From assembly GCA_047495785.1 (NCBI GenBank), contig JBLDXI010000032.1:3162001-3226000 (forward strand): a stretch of 64,000 nt of DNA. Reading direction: 5' to 3'. The position numbers and the translations under genes were made by a program. Shown piece after piece: positions 11,171 to 23,288 of the stretch (its first letter is position 1; the number at the start of each line of letters is the position of its first letter). Below the pieces are notes generated by a model. That model worked only from the letters and a program-made list of their open reading frames with translations, did no database searches and was not told the DNA's origin. This DNA is from Lepidodermella squamata. Its lineage: Eukaryota > Gastrotricha.

Positions 11171-13433
11171 TTCGAAAAATATCAGCTGTTTTTCTCAGAA
11201 ACAAGCCATGGAGATAATTTCTCTTTGAATTAACCATCGACACAGCTGCATTTCAATATTATACGTGGCCTGGCAGTATTCAGCCTTCGGCAAAAAAAAA
11301 TGAAAATAACCTTTACGTGTCCTCAAGCCCCTGTAACGCTAGCAGCTGAAAAAATTGATGCACCGCTAATTTTAGGCCATTTATCTGATGGCCACATACG
11401 CATCGGAATATAATAATGGTCATTGTTGAGCCTAATACGAATGATATAGACGAGTTTACTCATCTTGTTATCTTCCGGTGGTACAAAAATTATCGATACA
11501 ATCGATACAATAACAATGTTATTGTACTGGCCAAAATACAAATAACAGACGTTTAAGGTGGATTTTTTTTAAATTTTATTTGTCAAATTGCCCAACTCGA
11601 CCACTCGCCCCCTGACTGTACTAGCCAAAAGAACACGCATTTTTCTTATTTCCCAACTAGTTTTGTTTTATTAAATAAGGAAAAGACCTGCATTTTTGCT
11701 CTAAGAGATGCAAATCATTATTGCAGTATCATTAGTTTATTGCCAATTATTGATATTTTCAAAATTTTCAAAACGCAATGGAATCGTGGCAAAGGTCCAT
11801 AGGGGGGCGGAACTGAAAGAGGGTGATGAAGTCGTCCGCATTTCCGTTCGACTCAGCTACTAGCTTGCATTGTGCATTGTTGATTGCTCGCTTTGGGATC
11901 ATCCAAAGGCTGCTCCATCTCCGAACTAGGAGAAGCCTGGGCGAGGCTGCTCCTCCAGCTTCAACATTCGGTAATTGAAAAGAGCATTCATTGACGCATC
12001 GCCCTTTCTGGTATTACTTCATTGGGCATCAACTAGTCCACCAGGTACATTTCCGCACGCAGTGGCCGGAGAGAATTTTCTTAATCCCGGCTTTCGACAC
12101 TGCGTTCTTCACCAAAGCGTCGATGGAATGCTCGCCCAACTTCACCCTCTAGAGCGCTGCTGTCTAGAGCGCTCTTTTGATCCTATTCGGGGTTCGGAAT
12201 TGAACTTCTTCCAAAAAAAACCGATAGTTAGGTGCGGACAGTCCAGCAGCAAGACCAGCCACAAGACACAATCGACTGCCTGAAACAGCGTACGCTCTTG
12301 GTCCGCTTCTTCATCTTCCTCTTCAGCTTCGAAGCCACGGGTTCCAATGAGGCGGGGCAATTTTCCATAGAAGCAATTTTCCGTGAAAACAACCGCAAAA
12401 ATGATGCGTGAATTAAATCGCGGTATCGAAAAATGAATAAATAGCAATGCTTTTTGCAAAACTTTAGTGAAAATATTAGGCTGGATTTTTTATTTTAGAA
12501 ATTCACCCTTGCTGTCTAGCTATTCTACCCGGTCCGGCTCGTTTTGTCCCACCGAACGATAACATACATAGTGGATTCGCGTCGAACATAACGCGTTATG
12601 TACTCCTTCGAATCCAATATATACTATTATTTTCAAAACAATACACGAGTCATTTTATTCTCAATTGCTAGTAAGTCCCCCGTGAAGCATGCCGTATTAA
12701 TTTATTTATTTTTATTGCCGGCCATTTCCTGATCAGAACTTTCGCCCTCCGCTAGCGATTCTCTGCCGCTGAGACGCACATTTGCTGGACATAAATCCAA
12801 AATGGTCAGATTCTATCAGAAATTTCCGATAGCACCGTCCGAAGGCTAACTATTATGAATTGCGTTTCAGTATGTATATTGCATTGATAATTCTGGAAGT
12901 TGAGTTTGTCAGAAGTCTCGCCGCACACTCATCGCTTCCATCACAGTACCTTTCAGTACCAAAAGTCAGCCGTGCTCATCAGTCGGGCCGATAAGATTCA
13001 GAGATGTTCACGGTTTTTACCGCAGTTTTTACCGGTTTTTACCAGGTTTTTATTTCACCCGAAAAACACCGCCGCCTGAATAAACGATTTTCGGACTTCA
13101 AACCTGTCTATGCGAAGTGTATATAGAGGCTTAATCGTATTAAACTACTCATCAAGCGACCTATGTTCATAACCCTATTGTTGGCGCGTCGAAGATTTAG
13201 CGGAAAAAGCCAGCGGATAGGCTGAGTAAAGAGAGATATACAAAGCGGCCTTTGTCGAATCGCTGGCTTGTTAACTGGGATGGAAGTTTTTATGATTTTT
13301 AAATTGCGAAAAGATTTGGGTACCCTTCCGCTTATGTGCTCCTACTATAGCATTTGTCTTATTCTCAAAAATAGAAAAGCAGCGAAACATCTTCGTATGC
13401 ATTTGTAAACCAAATGTGGGGTTAATCTTCTTT
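11171..13433. other. gene-free spacer upstream of L1
   Basis: Six-frame reading shows only short open frames without homology, signal peptide plus domain, or splice-linked partners. Around 13010-13060 there are several TTTTTACCG copies, a motif also dense at 15470-15650 and 48890-49330. The L1 promoter must lie at the left end, but no box is obvious. Confidence 0.5.
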
Positions 13434-13876
13434 CATCTAACCAAAATCTTTTTTCATCTAACCGGGCTGGAAAACGCAGTACGGGTCTAAATTAACCCTT
13501 CATACAATCAGGATCGGGGCTAAACTTGTTTTTTTTATTTTAGTAGCTAGGTCTTATGTGTTTTATCCCATTTTACGCATCCCAGCCGCCGGGTAGACGT
13601 TATAGTTGATTTTTTCGCTCTGGTCCCGGATGAAGCTATTTTAGCAGAGTGATTGAGCGGCTCTCATCGAATCTCTCTCGGTAAAGCATTTAAATTGGCA
13701 AAATTAGGGGTGGAACTTGACAGGAACATCCCAGGACATTGGGACAATACTTAGGAGGAATAATTCCAACTTTAAAGCGAAAGAAAAATGATTTTTACCT
13801 GAGTTATTGAAGGGTCGAATCCCTGGTTAGATGGAAAAAGATATTTGGTTAGATGAAAAAAGATTTTGGTTAGATG
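13434..13876. mobile_element. inverted-repeat element with perfect 30-bp ends
   Basis: The 30 bases at 13434-13463 (CATCTAACCAAAATC, then TTTTTTCATCTAACC) are repeated exactly in inverse orientation at 13847-13876. Just inside the right end a further partial GGTTAGATGGAAAAAGA copy occurs, and an AACCCTTCAT / ATTGAAGGGT pair lies further in. The 443-bp interior has no coding capacity. This fits a MITE or foldback element, but no target duplication was identified. Confidence 0.65.
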
Positions 13877-14193
13877 TGGCTACAATTTCTGCGCATTTTC
13901 TCAGCCGTGACTCTTCGGTGGTCATTTTTCAGCAGAATATGTATCAAGCCGCGTCGGAGTTTGGTCGGTTGGAGACAAAAAATGTTTTATTTTGCCCCTT
14001 CTCTTCCAATTTTTACATAAAAGCTATCATTCATGCATAAAACCACAAAAATAAAAGAATGTTAGAAAAATCGAACGAAGCTTTTTCTAAAACCAACTTA
14101 GATGTTTAGGATTCGGCGTGAACAGCTCGGCTAGTGTGCAAATTTGCGCGCAATTATCGCGAAAATGGGGACATGACAAGGAGTTCGCTATAA

Positions 14194-14314
14194 GCGAAAA
14201 GCGGTTCGATTCCTGTAATTGCGGCAATTTACGCAGTTTACGCTTCCCCGAAAACTAAATTATTTCTTCACACAGTTATGACATTTCTATCTAACTGCCT
14301 TTTCCTTTACGGCG
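14194..14314 (+). pseudogene. TRPM pseudogene fragment, S1 region
   Basis: About 120 bases (GCGAAAAGCGGTTCGATTCC onward) match TRPM-1 at 3517-3637, the end of the cytosolic region into S1, with substitutions and loss of a few bases in the phenylalanine/leucine stretch. Homology then stops abruptly. Together with 15156-15300 and 15650-15733 it marks a decayed TRPM copy most like TRPM-1. Confidence 0.85.
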
Positions 14315-14928
14315 AGCCATTTTGGCGCCGTAGCATTTTTTAAATTCGCCCAGACTTGAAATTTGCGAAATCTAACAAAACAGCATAGCATAAATCAAGG
14401 ACTCGCATTGGCCAATTACCTAAATATGAGCGGGACATGAAGGGTCACGTGAACGGTGATAAAAAACCAGGTAACTGCAACAGATAGCAGTTTTCTTGTA
14501 GATCACGTGTTAAAGGTTTCACAACACGAAATAATGTAGTGCTCCCTGTTCCCTGGGTTCCCTGGGATCCCAGCTGTTAGTTGCATACCCTGGAGCCGGC
14601 CCGCCTTTCACCACCTGGTCTCCCTGGGTTCCCAAAGTTACCAATAACATAGCGTTCTGGCTGATTTTAGAGTTTAGTTTCCAGCCTGACGGGTTCCGGA
14701 GACTCACCTTCCCGAGTCACGTTGTCAATGATTTTCTATAAGACTTTTTCTTTATTGTATAAATATCATTGCATAATAAAAACAGAATCAGGAAGGCTGT
14801 TCCAAATAGGCAAGACACGATTTATAAAATAATTAAAAAAAAATAGGTTTGGTAGCGTTACGATAAGTTCCGTTAGGTAGGCAAAACATAAGGCGATGAG
14901 AATAACCACGAGTATTGGAATTCACTAG

Positions 14929-15155
14929 CTATAGATTAAGTGAGATGGACGAATCGATTTGATTGTTGTATATTTTGAAAAGAAGATAGAGATCTAAGTG
15001 AATGCGACGTGTTTCGAGTGAGTCAAGTTTTAAAATTCGAAGCCGTTCTTTGTACGAGGGACGATTTGGGTCATAAGAATTAAAACCAAGGGCGTGACGG
15101 GTAACATATTTTTGAACTTTTTCGGTGAGCTCTACATAAAAATTTTTGTACGGTG
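14929..15155 (-). mobile_element. non-LTR retrotransposon (LINE) reverse-transcriptase C-terminal fragment
   Basis: The minus-strand frame reads SPYKNFYVELTEKVQKYVT, then SYKERLRILKLDSLETRR and HLDLYLLFKIYNN. This is the pattern at the C-terminal end of LINE ORF2 proteins (EKVQ, YxxRLxxLxLxSLExRRxxxDLxxxYKI). The fragment is truncated exactly where TRPM homology resumes at 15156, as expected for a 5'-truncated LINE insertion. The 3' end is not certain and probably lies between 14720 and 14930. Confidence 0.8.
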
Positions 15156-15300
15156 ACCATAGTCGGGATAACTCTGTTAATAGTTTTCCTGATTCTAACA
15201 AATATCATCCTGATTCTCAAAATGATCGTCTTGTTGACGCGAACTGTCGATGCTGTTAGAGAAAATTCGATAAGATTGTGGCGCTTTCATATCTATCATA
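15156..15300 (+). pseudogene. TRPM pseudogene fragment, S6 and TRP box
   Basis: Sequence from GTGACCATAGTCGGGATAAC to CGCTTTCATATCTATC matches TRPM-1 4354-4497: the S6 helix (VGITLLIVFLILTNI) and the TRP-like box (RENSIRLWRFHIY). In the relic the conserved MLLNMLIAML is changed to ILILKMIVLL. Frame breaks and AT repeats follow at 15296. Confidence 0.88.
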
Positions 15301-15360
15301 TCATATATTCATATCAATCACCTATCAATTGCCGCCATATAAACCGACGTGATGGAACTA

Positions 15361-15460
15361 GGCGGACCATTTATAAACCGGAAAGTACCGTTCCCGCAAG
15401 ATCACCGAAGTTGAACCGCGCCAGTCCTAGCTAGTACTTGGTTGGGCGACGGTCTGATCA
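15361..15460 (+). rRNA. 5S rRNA-like relic (pseudogene or 5S-derived SINE)
   Basis: The segment aligns to the first 100 or so bases of metazoan 5S rRNA: GACCAT near the 5' end, GATCACCGAAGTTGAACC for helix III and box A, and CTAGTACTTGGTTGGGCGAC for loop E and box C. The 3' strand that should pair with the 5' end is missing, replaced by CGTAAAAGCACGG repeats, so it is unlikely to be functional. The CTAGTACTTGG ... GACGG combination resembles nematode 5S from memory. Confidence 0.65.
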
Positions 15461-15467
15461 TTTTGAT

Positions 15468-15650
15468 CTCGTAAAAGCACGGTAAAATTATTATAAGCTA
15501 GCTCGTAAAAACACGGCAAACATAAATCGAAGAAAAATTGGTTTTTGAGAGGTCGTACAAACCACGGCAAATGCACGGTAAATGCACTCTTAAATGCACT
15601 CTTACGGCAAATAGATCACGGCAAAAATACGGTAAAAAAGGGCAGCACAG
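15468..15650. repeat. degenerate ACGGYAAA repeats
   Basis: ACGGTAAA or ACGGCAAA occurs about eight times in under 200 bases with variable spacing. The motif is the complement of the TTTACCG motif seen at 13.0, 43.4 and 48.9-49.3 kb. Confidence 0.55.
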
Positions 15651-15733
15651 CGATAGGTGAGTGAAATTAAAAAAAAATCCACCCTATTAATTTTTATCAA
15701 TTTTAGAGGAATATTTTTCGCCCACTGATTTCC
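15650..15733 (+). pseudogene. TRPM pseudogene fragment, last-intron junction
   Basis: CAGCACAGCGATAGGTGAGT through the intron (AAAAAATCCACCCTATTAAT) to GAGGAATATTTTTCGCCC matches the exon 7-intron-exon 8 junction of TRPM-1 (4607-4690). Intron sequence is retained, so the relic is a DNA-level duplicate and not a processed copy. Confidence 0.88.
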
Positions 15734-16074
15734 ATAGAGAACAGATCAGAGTGCGCACTCACGCTTTTCTCTTGAAAAAAACTTTTTTTAGTGTGCGCGC
15801 ATCTTTTTTTAAAACGTGCATGTAACGTGCATTTTACATGATAATTTTGTGTTTTTCAACATTTTTGCGCGGAAATCGGCCGTCAAGTATTTTCTGTCCA
15901 GTGATACCTTCCGAATAATTCGATCCTGCTCTTTCACATGAGCACTGCAAAACTTGTTGCCAACAATTATAACTTAATTAATGGCATTAAATGAAAAAAA
16001 TCAAGTTCCGTCCATTGCTTTATTGAGGTCTGATTAATAAAAAATTAGTTGTGATATTAAAATTCATCATCTGT

Positions 16075-16515
16075 TCACAGCTTTATTCCACCGCGATTGG
16101 ATGTAGGATAAAGCTTGTCATTGTCCTCGTCGTCGTCGTCACTGCTATCACTGCTGTCATCGTCGGAATTATCGCTGCTGTCGTCGTCATTTCCGGCGTC
16201 TTCAGGAATGTTAGCGCCGTTTAGGGGGCTGTCATTCAGTAACACTGGCACGCTGTCAGTGTCATCGTCATCTTCCTCGCTACTGCTTGAAGAGCTGCTA
16301 TCATCGTCATCGTCATCGTCGCCATCATCACCGACTACAACTGGGACCAGAATGGCATTTGGAGCACCAGCAACAGCTACATCAGTATCATCGAAGGGGT
16401 CTTCTTCCGAAGAGAGATCCGCGCTAACTACAACGCCGGCATTACTCACCAATACTGAGGCGTATTGACCGGCGAAACTGGCGAACAGAACGAGGGCTAA
16501 TAGCGAAAATTGCAT
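16075..16515 (-). CDS. A2: secreted Asp/Ser-rich acidic protein, 146 aa
   Basis: Duplicate of A1 with the same signal peptide (MQFSLLALVLFASFAGQYAS), acidic serine runs, NAILVPVVV and VPVLLND strips, and the same tail (LYPTSNRGGIKL). It is 16 residues longer, mostly because of an extra SDNSDDDSSDSSDDDDE block before the tail, as expected from repeat slippage. A polyadenylation signal lies at 16024-16019 and a canonical TATATAAA box at 16581-16574. No known domain. The function suggested is the same as for A1: an extracellular polyanion. Confidence 0.87.
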   Translation of the reverse strand: MQFSLLALVLFASFAGQYASVLVSNAGVVVSADLSSEEDPFDDTDVAVAGAPNAILVPVVVGDDGDDDDDDDSSSSSSSEEDDDDTDSVPVLLNDSPLNGANIPEDAGNDDDSSDNSDDDSSDSSDDDDEDNDKLYPTSNRGGIKL

Positions 16516-16573
16516 TGTTGAGGATTAAAAATGGAAGGATTAAAGAATAAGTACTTCTGCCAAAACATGGCAG

Positions 16574-16581
16574 TTTATATA
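16574..16581 (-). promoter_or_regulatory. TATA box of A2
   Basis: TATATAAA on the minus strand, 59 bases before the start codon, inside sequence shared with the A1 promoter (GGCCAT before, CTGCCATG after). Confidence 0.7.
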
Positions 16582-17340
16582 GAGGATGGCCGCATTCTTC
16601 CTTCAACCCTGTGTTTAAACGTTTTTTTAGTCGAATGTGAAGGAAAATAACTTTCCGTTAATTTTCCTTTTTTATTCTCATTCACCAATTTGGCTGTTGT
16701 TATGAAATTTGCGAGTTCTCAAATTAGCTTGATTATTTTGGATATTTATACGGAAAAAAGTATAAATTTTCCCGCTGCCTGGGTGTTTTATCGAGTGCCT
16801 ACGGCTATGACGTCAAGCGTCGAGCAGCCAAGTTGTTTTCAAGAAAAAATATTCGCATTCTTGTGATCGCCATCTTGCCGTTGGATTTTGTTTATTTTAC
16901 TGAGTACACGTTACAATTATACACGTGCGCCTGCCGGTCACGCCATGACAAAAAATGAGAAAGCTTAATCATGCCCTACTTTGTTATTTTTCGTCGATAA
17001 AAATGGAAGACTAATTTTGAACAATTCAACTGAACAACTGAAAAAACAGGCTTCAATTTTGTATGGAAATTGAATCAAGAAGGAAAAAAAAATACTTGAT
17101 AATTATAACGTTGAACAATGGATTGGAATAGATATGACACGGCTATGATATTGTTTACAAGCCGCGGCTCTTTTAGCAGCTACTAAAACGAATTGAGAAT
17201 GCATATTTGCCACTATTTTTGACGGAGACATGACCACGTCAGCCTTCTCAAGAGGCACATCTGAGCCCCCGATGACCCAACATAGGCGTCAGGACCAATA
17301 TTGTCGATGTTTGCTGACATTATTATTCACTCTTAGAGTA

Positions 17341-18557
17341 TAGCGCAAAAGCTGACAAAAATTTGCATCAGATACGCGTGCCAATTTGCCATAATATAAA
17401 TGAGGTCAGTGACGCACTTATACAGGTGAACGCGTTGACAAAACGGCTGTTTCCAGTCTCAGTTTTTTGTTACACTATTTGCCCATTATTTTCCTCTCAC
17501 ATCTTGGCAGGTGAGAAAAAACCGAATATTTTAACATTTTTCATAACCTTTGGAAATCGGATGGAATACCTCATTGATAACGCGTACTTCCATTAGCATC
17601 TGAGGGCAGCTTCCTCGCTCGATATTCACTAATGTGGAACTGAAAAATGGGTTTATACCGTGGTATTATTGACTCACCGAACAGCTTTGAGCAATCAAAT
17701 TTACATTACATTACTGCCATCTCCACCATCCGTGACAAATTGCATCGGCTTCGTGCCCATATTCCGGAATGATCGGCAATAACTGCGCAGTTTTAACCCA
17801 GCAAATGCCTTTTCGATGGTTGGGGTCAACTATCATTTCCTTTAGCCGATTATTCAGTTGAATATGTTTGCTACCAATCCTTAATTACAGCTTTGCGAAA
17901 TCGCTATACCTGTTTTGGTTTCAAATAATTTTAAGGAAACTGTTACCTAGGTGCATATTATATAAATACATTTTTACTAGTAATGGGTACTTGTTTTGTG
18001 GCGATCTCTGGCACTGATCCGAAGAGATATTGCTCCCGAGAGTAAGGTAAATCATGAATGTATACTTGAACGTAAATCTGGGCGCCTAGTAACGGTAATG
18101 CTAAATAATAGTACTGTACCTATGCAATTTGCATCATAAATAGCCTAGTTTCCTGTCTTGTTTACCCGTTATATTGCCGGAAATGTTTATTCGCCTTCAT
18201 ATTTTTTGATATCTTAATGGCTGAAATCTCTTGACGCCAGCGCAAGTAGGAACACGCGTCAGCAAAATTACAAGTATATCGGCACGTGGCACGTGGTTCA
18301 AGCATCAGAACACTACGCGCGCCTTACTATGCGCGCAATAAATACGAGTGCGTGCTTTTTTGTAACGAGCGCGCTACAAAATTCGCATGAATGATCGCGC
18401 ATACGCTGGGTAAACAACATCGGCTACCTCAATAATTCATCGCAATCATAAAAATAATTTATTGTCAGATTATCATGTCTTCATCGTAAAATTTCTAGTT
18501 ATTATTCCGAACCCAAATCAGTTGAACGAAAATTAAACTGGCTGAAATCGGCGAAAA
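17341..18557. other. gene-free spacer before TRPM-2
   Basis: No supported exon. One open frame at 17363-17596 lacks any family resemblance or splice partners. It presumably includes the TRPM-2 promoter. Confidence 0.5.
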
Positions 18558-21500
18558 ATGCGAAATATTCCGCACGTAAGTCCGTAGAAATATTAAAAAA
18601 AATTGGCAAAAAATGTTTCCAACTTTAGGTTGAGCAATTCGCTTCGACGAAATTCAAATATCGGCGATGCAAGCGGTATTCGAGGATCAACTTGACGAAA
18701 GAAGCTCTCACAAAAACAGAACGGCAGTATTTCAACGAGGAAGACTGCGTTTGCGGGCAAAGTTTGGACTGGCACCGGCAGATCGGGCTAGAAATTCCAT
18801 CCGATGAATTTTTCGGCGGCCAGTCTACGCCATGGACTATTGAACAAGACACGCGGGTGCTACAATGCGATGTTTTTGGCGAGTTGATGTTTCGAGCTGG
18901 AGACGGGGTCCACTCGACGGAAATTCTACCTGGGGCTTCGGCGAAATATGTTCGAATCGACGGCCACTCAACAGACCCCGATTACTTAGAGAGCATCTAC
19001 CAGTTTATGACTGATGAACGACTTTGGGCGATGAAAAAGCCGGGTTTACTCATGGAAATTACCGGGTCGATGAATGATTTCCCGCATATAGATCAAATTG
19101 CGCTCAACAAATTCAACGATGGCCTACTTAAAGCGGCAAATAGTGCAAGTGAGTAGTAAAATTCTCTGTTTTTCAATGTTTTCAAAAATTTTAAAATTTT
19201 AAAATTTAATTATAATTTCTTACAATTTTTTTATCAATTATTAATTATTAATTATTATACAATTATTAATTTAATTAGATGCTTGGATTGTCACAACTGG
19301 AGTTAATCGGGGCGTGATGAAATTGGTCGGGCAGGCCGTAGCTCAGACTCGAATGGCCCATATGGACACGAATATCACGTGCTTGGGCATCGCTTCATGG
19401 GGCACGGTGAAATACCGCGATACTCTCGTTCCAAGGTTCGCATCAGAATTTTCCCGCGTAATTCGACGCCCCGCACAAACGAAGTTCAAATCCGTCCAAT
19501 CGCAGCCTCTGCTGGCAGAAAATCCGGACGAAGTGACCATTCGCCATGGAAAATGGGGCGTAGACTATTTTATCGACACGAAAGATGCGAACGGTGCTCA
19601 AAATTTAGATCAAAATCATAATTATTTTCTTCTGATCGATAACGGACGCGATAAACGATTCGGCGAGGAAATCACGTTCCGAGCTCGTTTGCTGGACCAC
19701 TTCTCGAAAAAGACACTGCCCGGCAGTGGTGTTGCGACTCGAGATGCAGCTGATGAAGCTTCTTCAACGCCAAGTTTACTCATCGTGATAGGCGGAGGGG
19801 CAACAGCCCTGAGGACAGTTGAAGAGACGTTGTCTGTCCAGAGGCCATCGTCAGTTCTTGATCTGAAACGATCGCCTCGTCCTGTTATTGTGCTCAAGGG
19901 ATTTGGAGGTATTGCCGATATAATAGCCTTCGCCTACGAAATAACTGGCAAAAAGGAGGAGAGGTATAACGAAGAAGATAAAAACAAGCCGAAAAAGCCA
20001 AAGTTTTACATGCAAAAATCTATTGGAAAGTGAGTTAATATAGCCAATCTTCGTTCCCCCTATTTATCCGATTTTTCAGGGCCAAGACCAATTCAGACTA
20101 TGAAACGTCATTCCCCGATGATTTCGATGCGAAATTAACTGAACATGCCGAAATGCAGTGGATGCTGATGCAGCTACCCGAGGAAGAGCGGTCGATTCAA
20201 GCAATGCGTTACTGTAAAGTTGTTCGAAACTGTTTATCCGATAGGAGAATGGTAGAAATTGGTTGACCCATTCCCTGGCAATTTTTTGTCAATTTTTTAT
20301 TTTGATAGATTACAGTTTTTGACATTTTTTCGGATAATTATGCTGGCAGTATGGATTCGCTCGATCGGGACATTCTTCATGCCATTTTCAAGGCCGAACT
20401 CGGCGGGCCAGAGGTCATGTTTGAACTTGCCCAAATTTGGAACAGGGCTGATATTGCGAAAAATATTCTGCGAGAAAGCTGCAACTTGATAAAGGCAATA
20501 TATTAAAAAATCATTAAAGAGGCTTTTTAATTTAATTTAAAAAATTTTGAAATTTCAGAAATCTATGGACTGTAAGGAAGCGATGCTTCGTGCTGTTTCA
20601 AATGGCCAAGGCAAGTTTTGCAAGCTGTTCGACGACTACAACTTGGTTCACTCGAAAACGTTCGTAAATCGCACGATTATGGCCGAAATTTACGACCGAG
20701 CTTTCGTGAAGAGATCTGCTAAGATTAACAAATCAGCTGTCAGCTTGTTTAGAGGCTTCCTTTTCGAGCACATGGTAAAACTAAATTTCCTTACTGAAAT
20801 TTTAATGAATTTTGAGGATTTCCCAGGGCGAAGAGGACGAAGAGCTTCATCGTGAAAAATTGCTCAAAATGGTCGGCTCGATTTTATCGGCGAAACTCGG
20901 CTGTTACATCGACAATTTGTTCACTGAAGAGCTTATACCGATCAGTGGTAAAACCCGCGAGGAAGTTGAAGAAGAGGAATTACCACCCACACCTGTGCCT
21001 GTACCTCGGGCGGGGATGAATAGGCGAGTTGGTGCTAAGCTAATACATTCTCTAACGCGGCCAACACCTCCCCCGCCGCCTCCGAAAAAAGTCGTTGCTG
21101 AAACAGAGGAATCGGATGAAAATACGACCCCTTACTTAGCAGGCCTTCGAGATCTTTTCCTTTTTTCTTTGCTCATCAATTCGAAGGACATGGCTCTCAT
21201 GTATTGGTACCACGGCCAGGACCATCTCGGAACCGCCCTGTTCGCAGCGAAAATTCTTCAAACCTTGGCTAGTGATGCGGCTAAATCTGGTCTGATCGAT
21301 TTAGCCATGGAATTCGAAGATCTAGCCGCCGAATGGCGGAAAAAAGCCCTTGATGTCTTAACAATTTGTTACGACGACAATCCAGAACGGACCTATCGAT
21401 TGTTGATTCGAAGTCTGGGAACGTGGCAGGGTTATTCAGTGCTTGAAATCGCCTATCACACGAAACAGCAAGAATTCATGGAACACCCTGCGGTTCAAAC

Positions 21501-23113
21501 AATGTTGAATCAACTGTGGTTTGGCCGAGTTGCTCCATTTTCCGATTTCAAATTAGTTTATTTATCAACAATTTGCTGGCCAGTAGTTTTCAAACTGCAA
21601 TTTCTGTCTGATTCGGCCCTTGAAAGCCAAGAAAAGGCGAATAACCCGGATAATGCAGACACTGAAGTCGAAGATCAAAATGGCGCTAATCAAACTCAAA
21701 ACCGCCGTCGATATGTTGGAGTTTCGTGGCTGAAAAAGAAGAAGACCGAAACAATCCCTGTCTTCAAAGGAATTTATTCCGTCTATTCGTCGCCGAAAAC
21801 TAAATTTTTCCTACATGCTGTTTTGACGTTCATTTCTCTTTTGGCGTTTTCGTACTTCATCATCACCGGTCCTGATCCTCATGATGTTACCTGGCTGGAG
21901 GCTTACATCTGGGCCTGGGCGTTCATTTCATTCGCCGATCGAGTTCGGGAGAGTATCGAGGAACAAATGCTGAACCAATTTCACGAACGGCTTGCCTATT
22001 TCTTCTCGCAAATGTGGAACGTAACTGAATTGATCGGGCAAGTTTGCCTTGGATTTTCCTTCCTCAGCCGCATGGCCTTACCCCAGGAATATTTTGTCTA
22101 TGCAAGGACTATTTACGCCGTTGCTTGTTTGGTCTACTGGGTCCAAGCGTTTCAAATACTCTACGTATCGCAATCTCTCGGGCCGAAAGTCATTACGCTG
22201 TTCAAAATGCTGCAAGATCTCTACTTCTTTCTTGTCCTTTATTTCATTTTACTGGTTTCGTTTTCCGTACCGATTTACGTTTTAATGTACCCGCATCAGT
22301 CTAACAATACCTCGCACTTGACGTCGACTATCTGGAAATTATTCAACATTTTGTACTCGCGGTGGTGGAATTTAGCTGGGATCTCGATGGATGAAAGCCG
22401 GAGTGAAATCGAAGGGACTTGCAAATTAGCCCAATCAGCTCAAACTTCTTTGTTGTTGAAATCTGTCAATTTAACTGAAGTCCCTCATGATCATATCCAT
22501 AATGGAACTGAAGAGGAAGTTATGGAAACGACCACCCCGGGAATCCCAACTGCCGCTGTGGTTTGTTCGGAGAAAAACGTGGTCGGCATCGCGCTGTTGA
22601 TTATTTTCCTGATTTTTACGAATATCATGCTTTTGAATATGCTAATTGCCATGTTGACGCGAACTGTCGACGCCGTTCGCGAAAATTCCATCAGATTGTG
22701 GAGGTTTCATATTTACCGAATTACGTATCAATTTTTCGGAAAACCCCTATTGCCAGCTCCATTATCTGTCTTTGAAATGATTTATCGACTTGTCCGACGT
22801 TTTGCTCATTTTGTCACTTCGAAACGCGTCAGCACAGCAATAAGTGAGCAAATTAATAAAAAAAATCTTCCTTAATTTTTTTGCAATTTTTTCAGAGGAA
22901 TATTTCGAGCCGACGGATTTCGAGTACCAAAAGTTGTCGCTTTTCGAGCGAAGTGCAACGGCTGATCTGGCGGAACTGAACACCGATGAGCCGGAGGAGA
23001 CTTCGAAAGCAGCTATTTTGAATCGCCTCAAAATGGTACATCAACGCCTCGATCGAAAGCTGGATAAGGTTGAGGCGAAAATTCTCGACCTAACATCGCA
23101 ATCATCTTCTTGA
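18558..23113 (+). CDS. TRPM-2: TRPM-family cation channel, 8 exons, about 1365 aa
   Basis: Exons 18558-18575, 18629-19148, 19279-20029, 20080-20251, 20309-20494, 20559-20774, 20827-22843, 22896-23113; frames close. Architecture as TRPM-1: CVCG motif, TRPM homology blocks (NAWIVTTGVNRGVMKLVG, SLLIVIGGGATA), six membrane segments in the 2-kb exon, pore RWWNLAGIS followed by EIEGTC, S6 LLNMLIAML, TRP-like box RLWRFHIY and a short coiled-coil tail. Linker before S1 is Pro-rich (PTPPPPPPKK). The intron after 20494 starts with GC instead of GT; the paralogues have GT there. It keeps an intron after RRM (20252-20308) that TRPM-1 lacks, while it lacks the TRPM-1 intron before EDCVCG. An AATAAA signal lies at 23207-23212. 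Confidence 0.92.
20495..20558 (+). other. GC-AG intron in TRPM-2
   Basis: The exon ends TTGATAAAG and the intron begins GCAATA; no GT is available before the TTTCAG acceptor. Paralogues have AAG|GTGGGC (TRPM-1) and AAG|GTATTT (TRPM-3) at this position, and the frame is kept only with this border. Confidence 0.85.
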
Positions 23114-23288
23114 AAAATCAAATTGGCCGATATATTTCGGAATTGTGTTCCTCCGTGTCTCCCATCAGAGTGCTACCTTGATGTATTGCTTCAAAGAATG
23201 ATTGTTAATAAAAATATTTTAAATTTGAACCAACATTTTAACTCTTTGGTAAAATTGAAAAAATTTCATTTCTTGAAAAAAAATTGAT

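Larger units (their letters stand above)
15970..17340. repeat. duplicated A-block (partner of 5527-6620)
   Basis: The 3' flank, coding region, promoter and upstream flank of A2 are alignable to the A1 block. Shared stretches include TCAAGTTCCG ... CTTTATTGAGGTCTGAT downstream and CGCCATCTTGCCGTTGGATT plus GAGAAAGCTTAATCATGC upstream. Homology fades by about 17340. With the adjacent TRPM relic this shows that a TRPM-acidic-protein unit was duplicated. Confidence 0.85.

Noticed and set aside
11975-12459. Open frames on both strands near 12.2 kb
   Set aside because: Composition and lack of motifs or splice sites suggest chance; no paralogue occurs elsewhere in the window.
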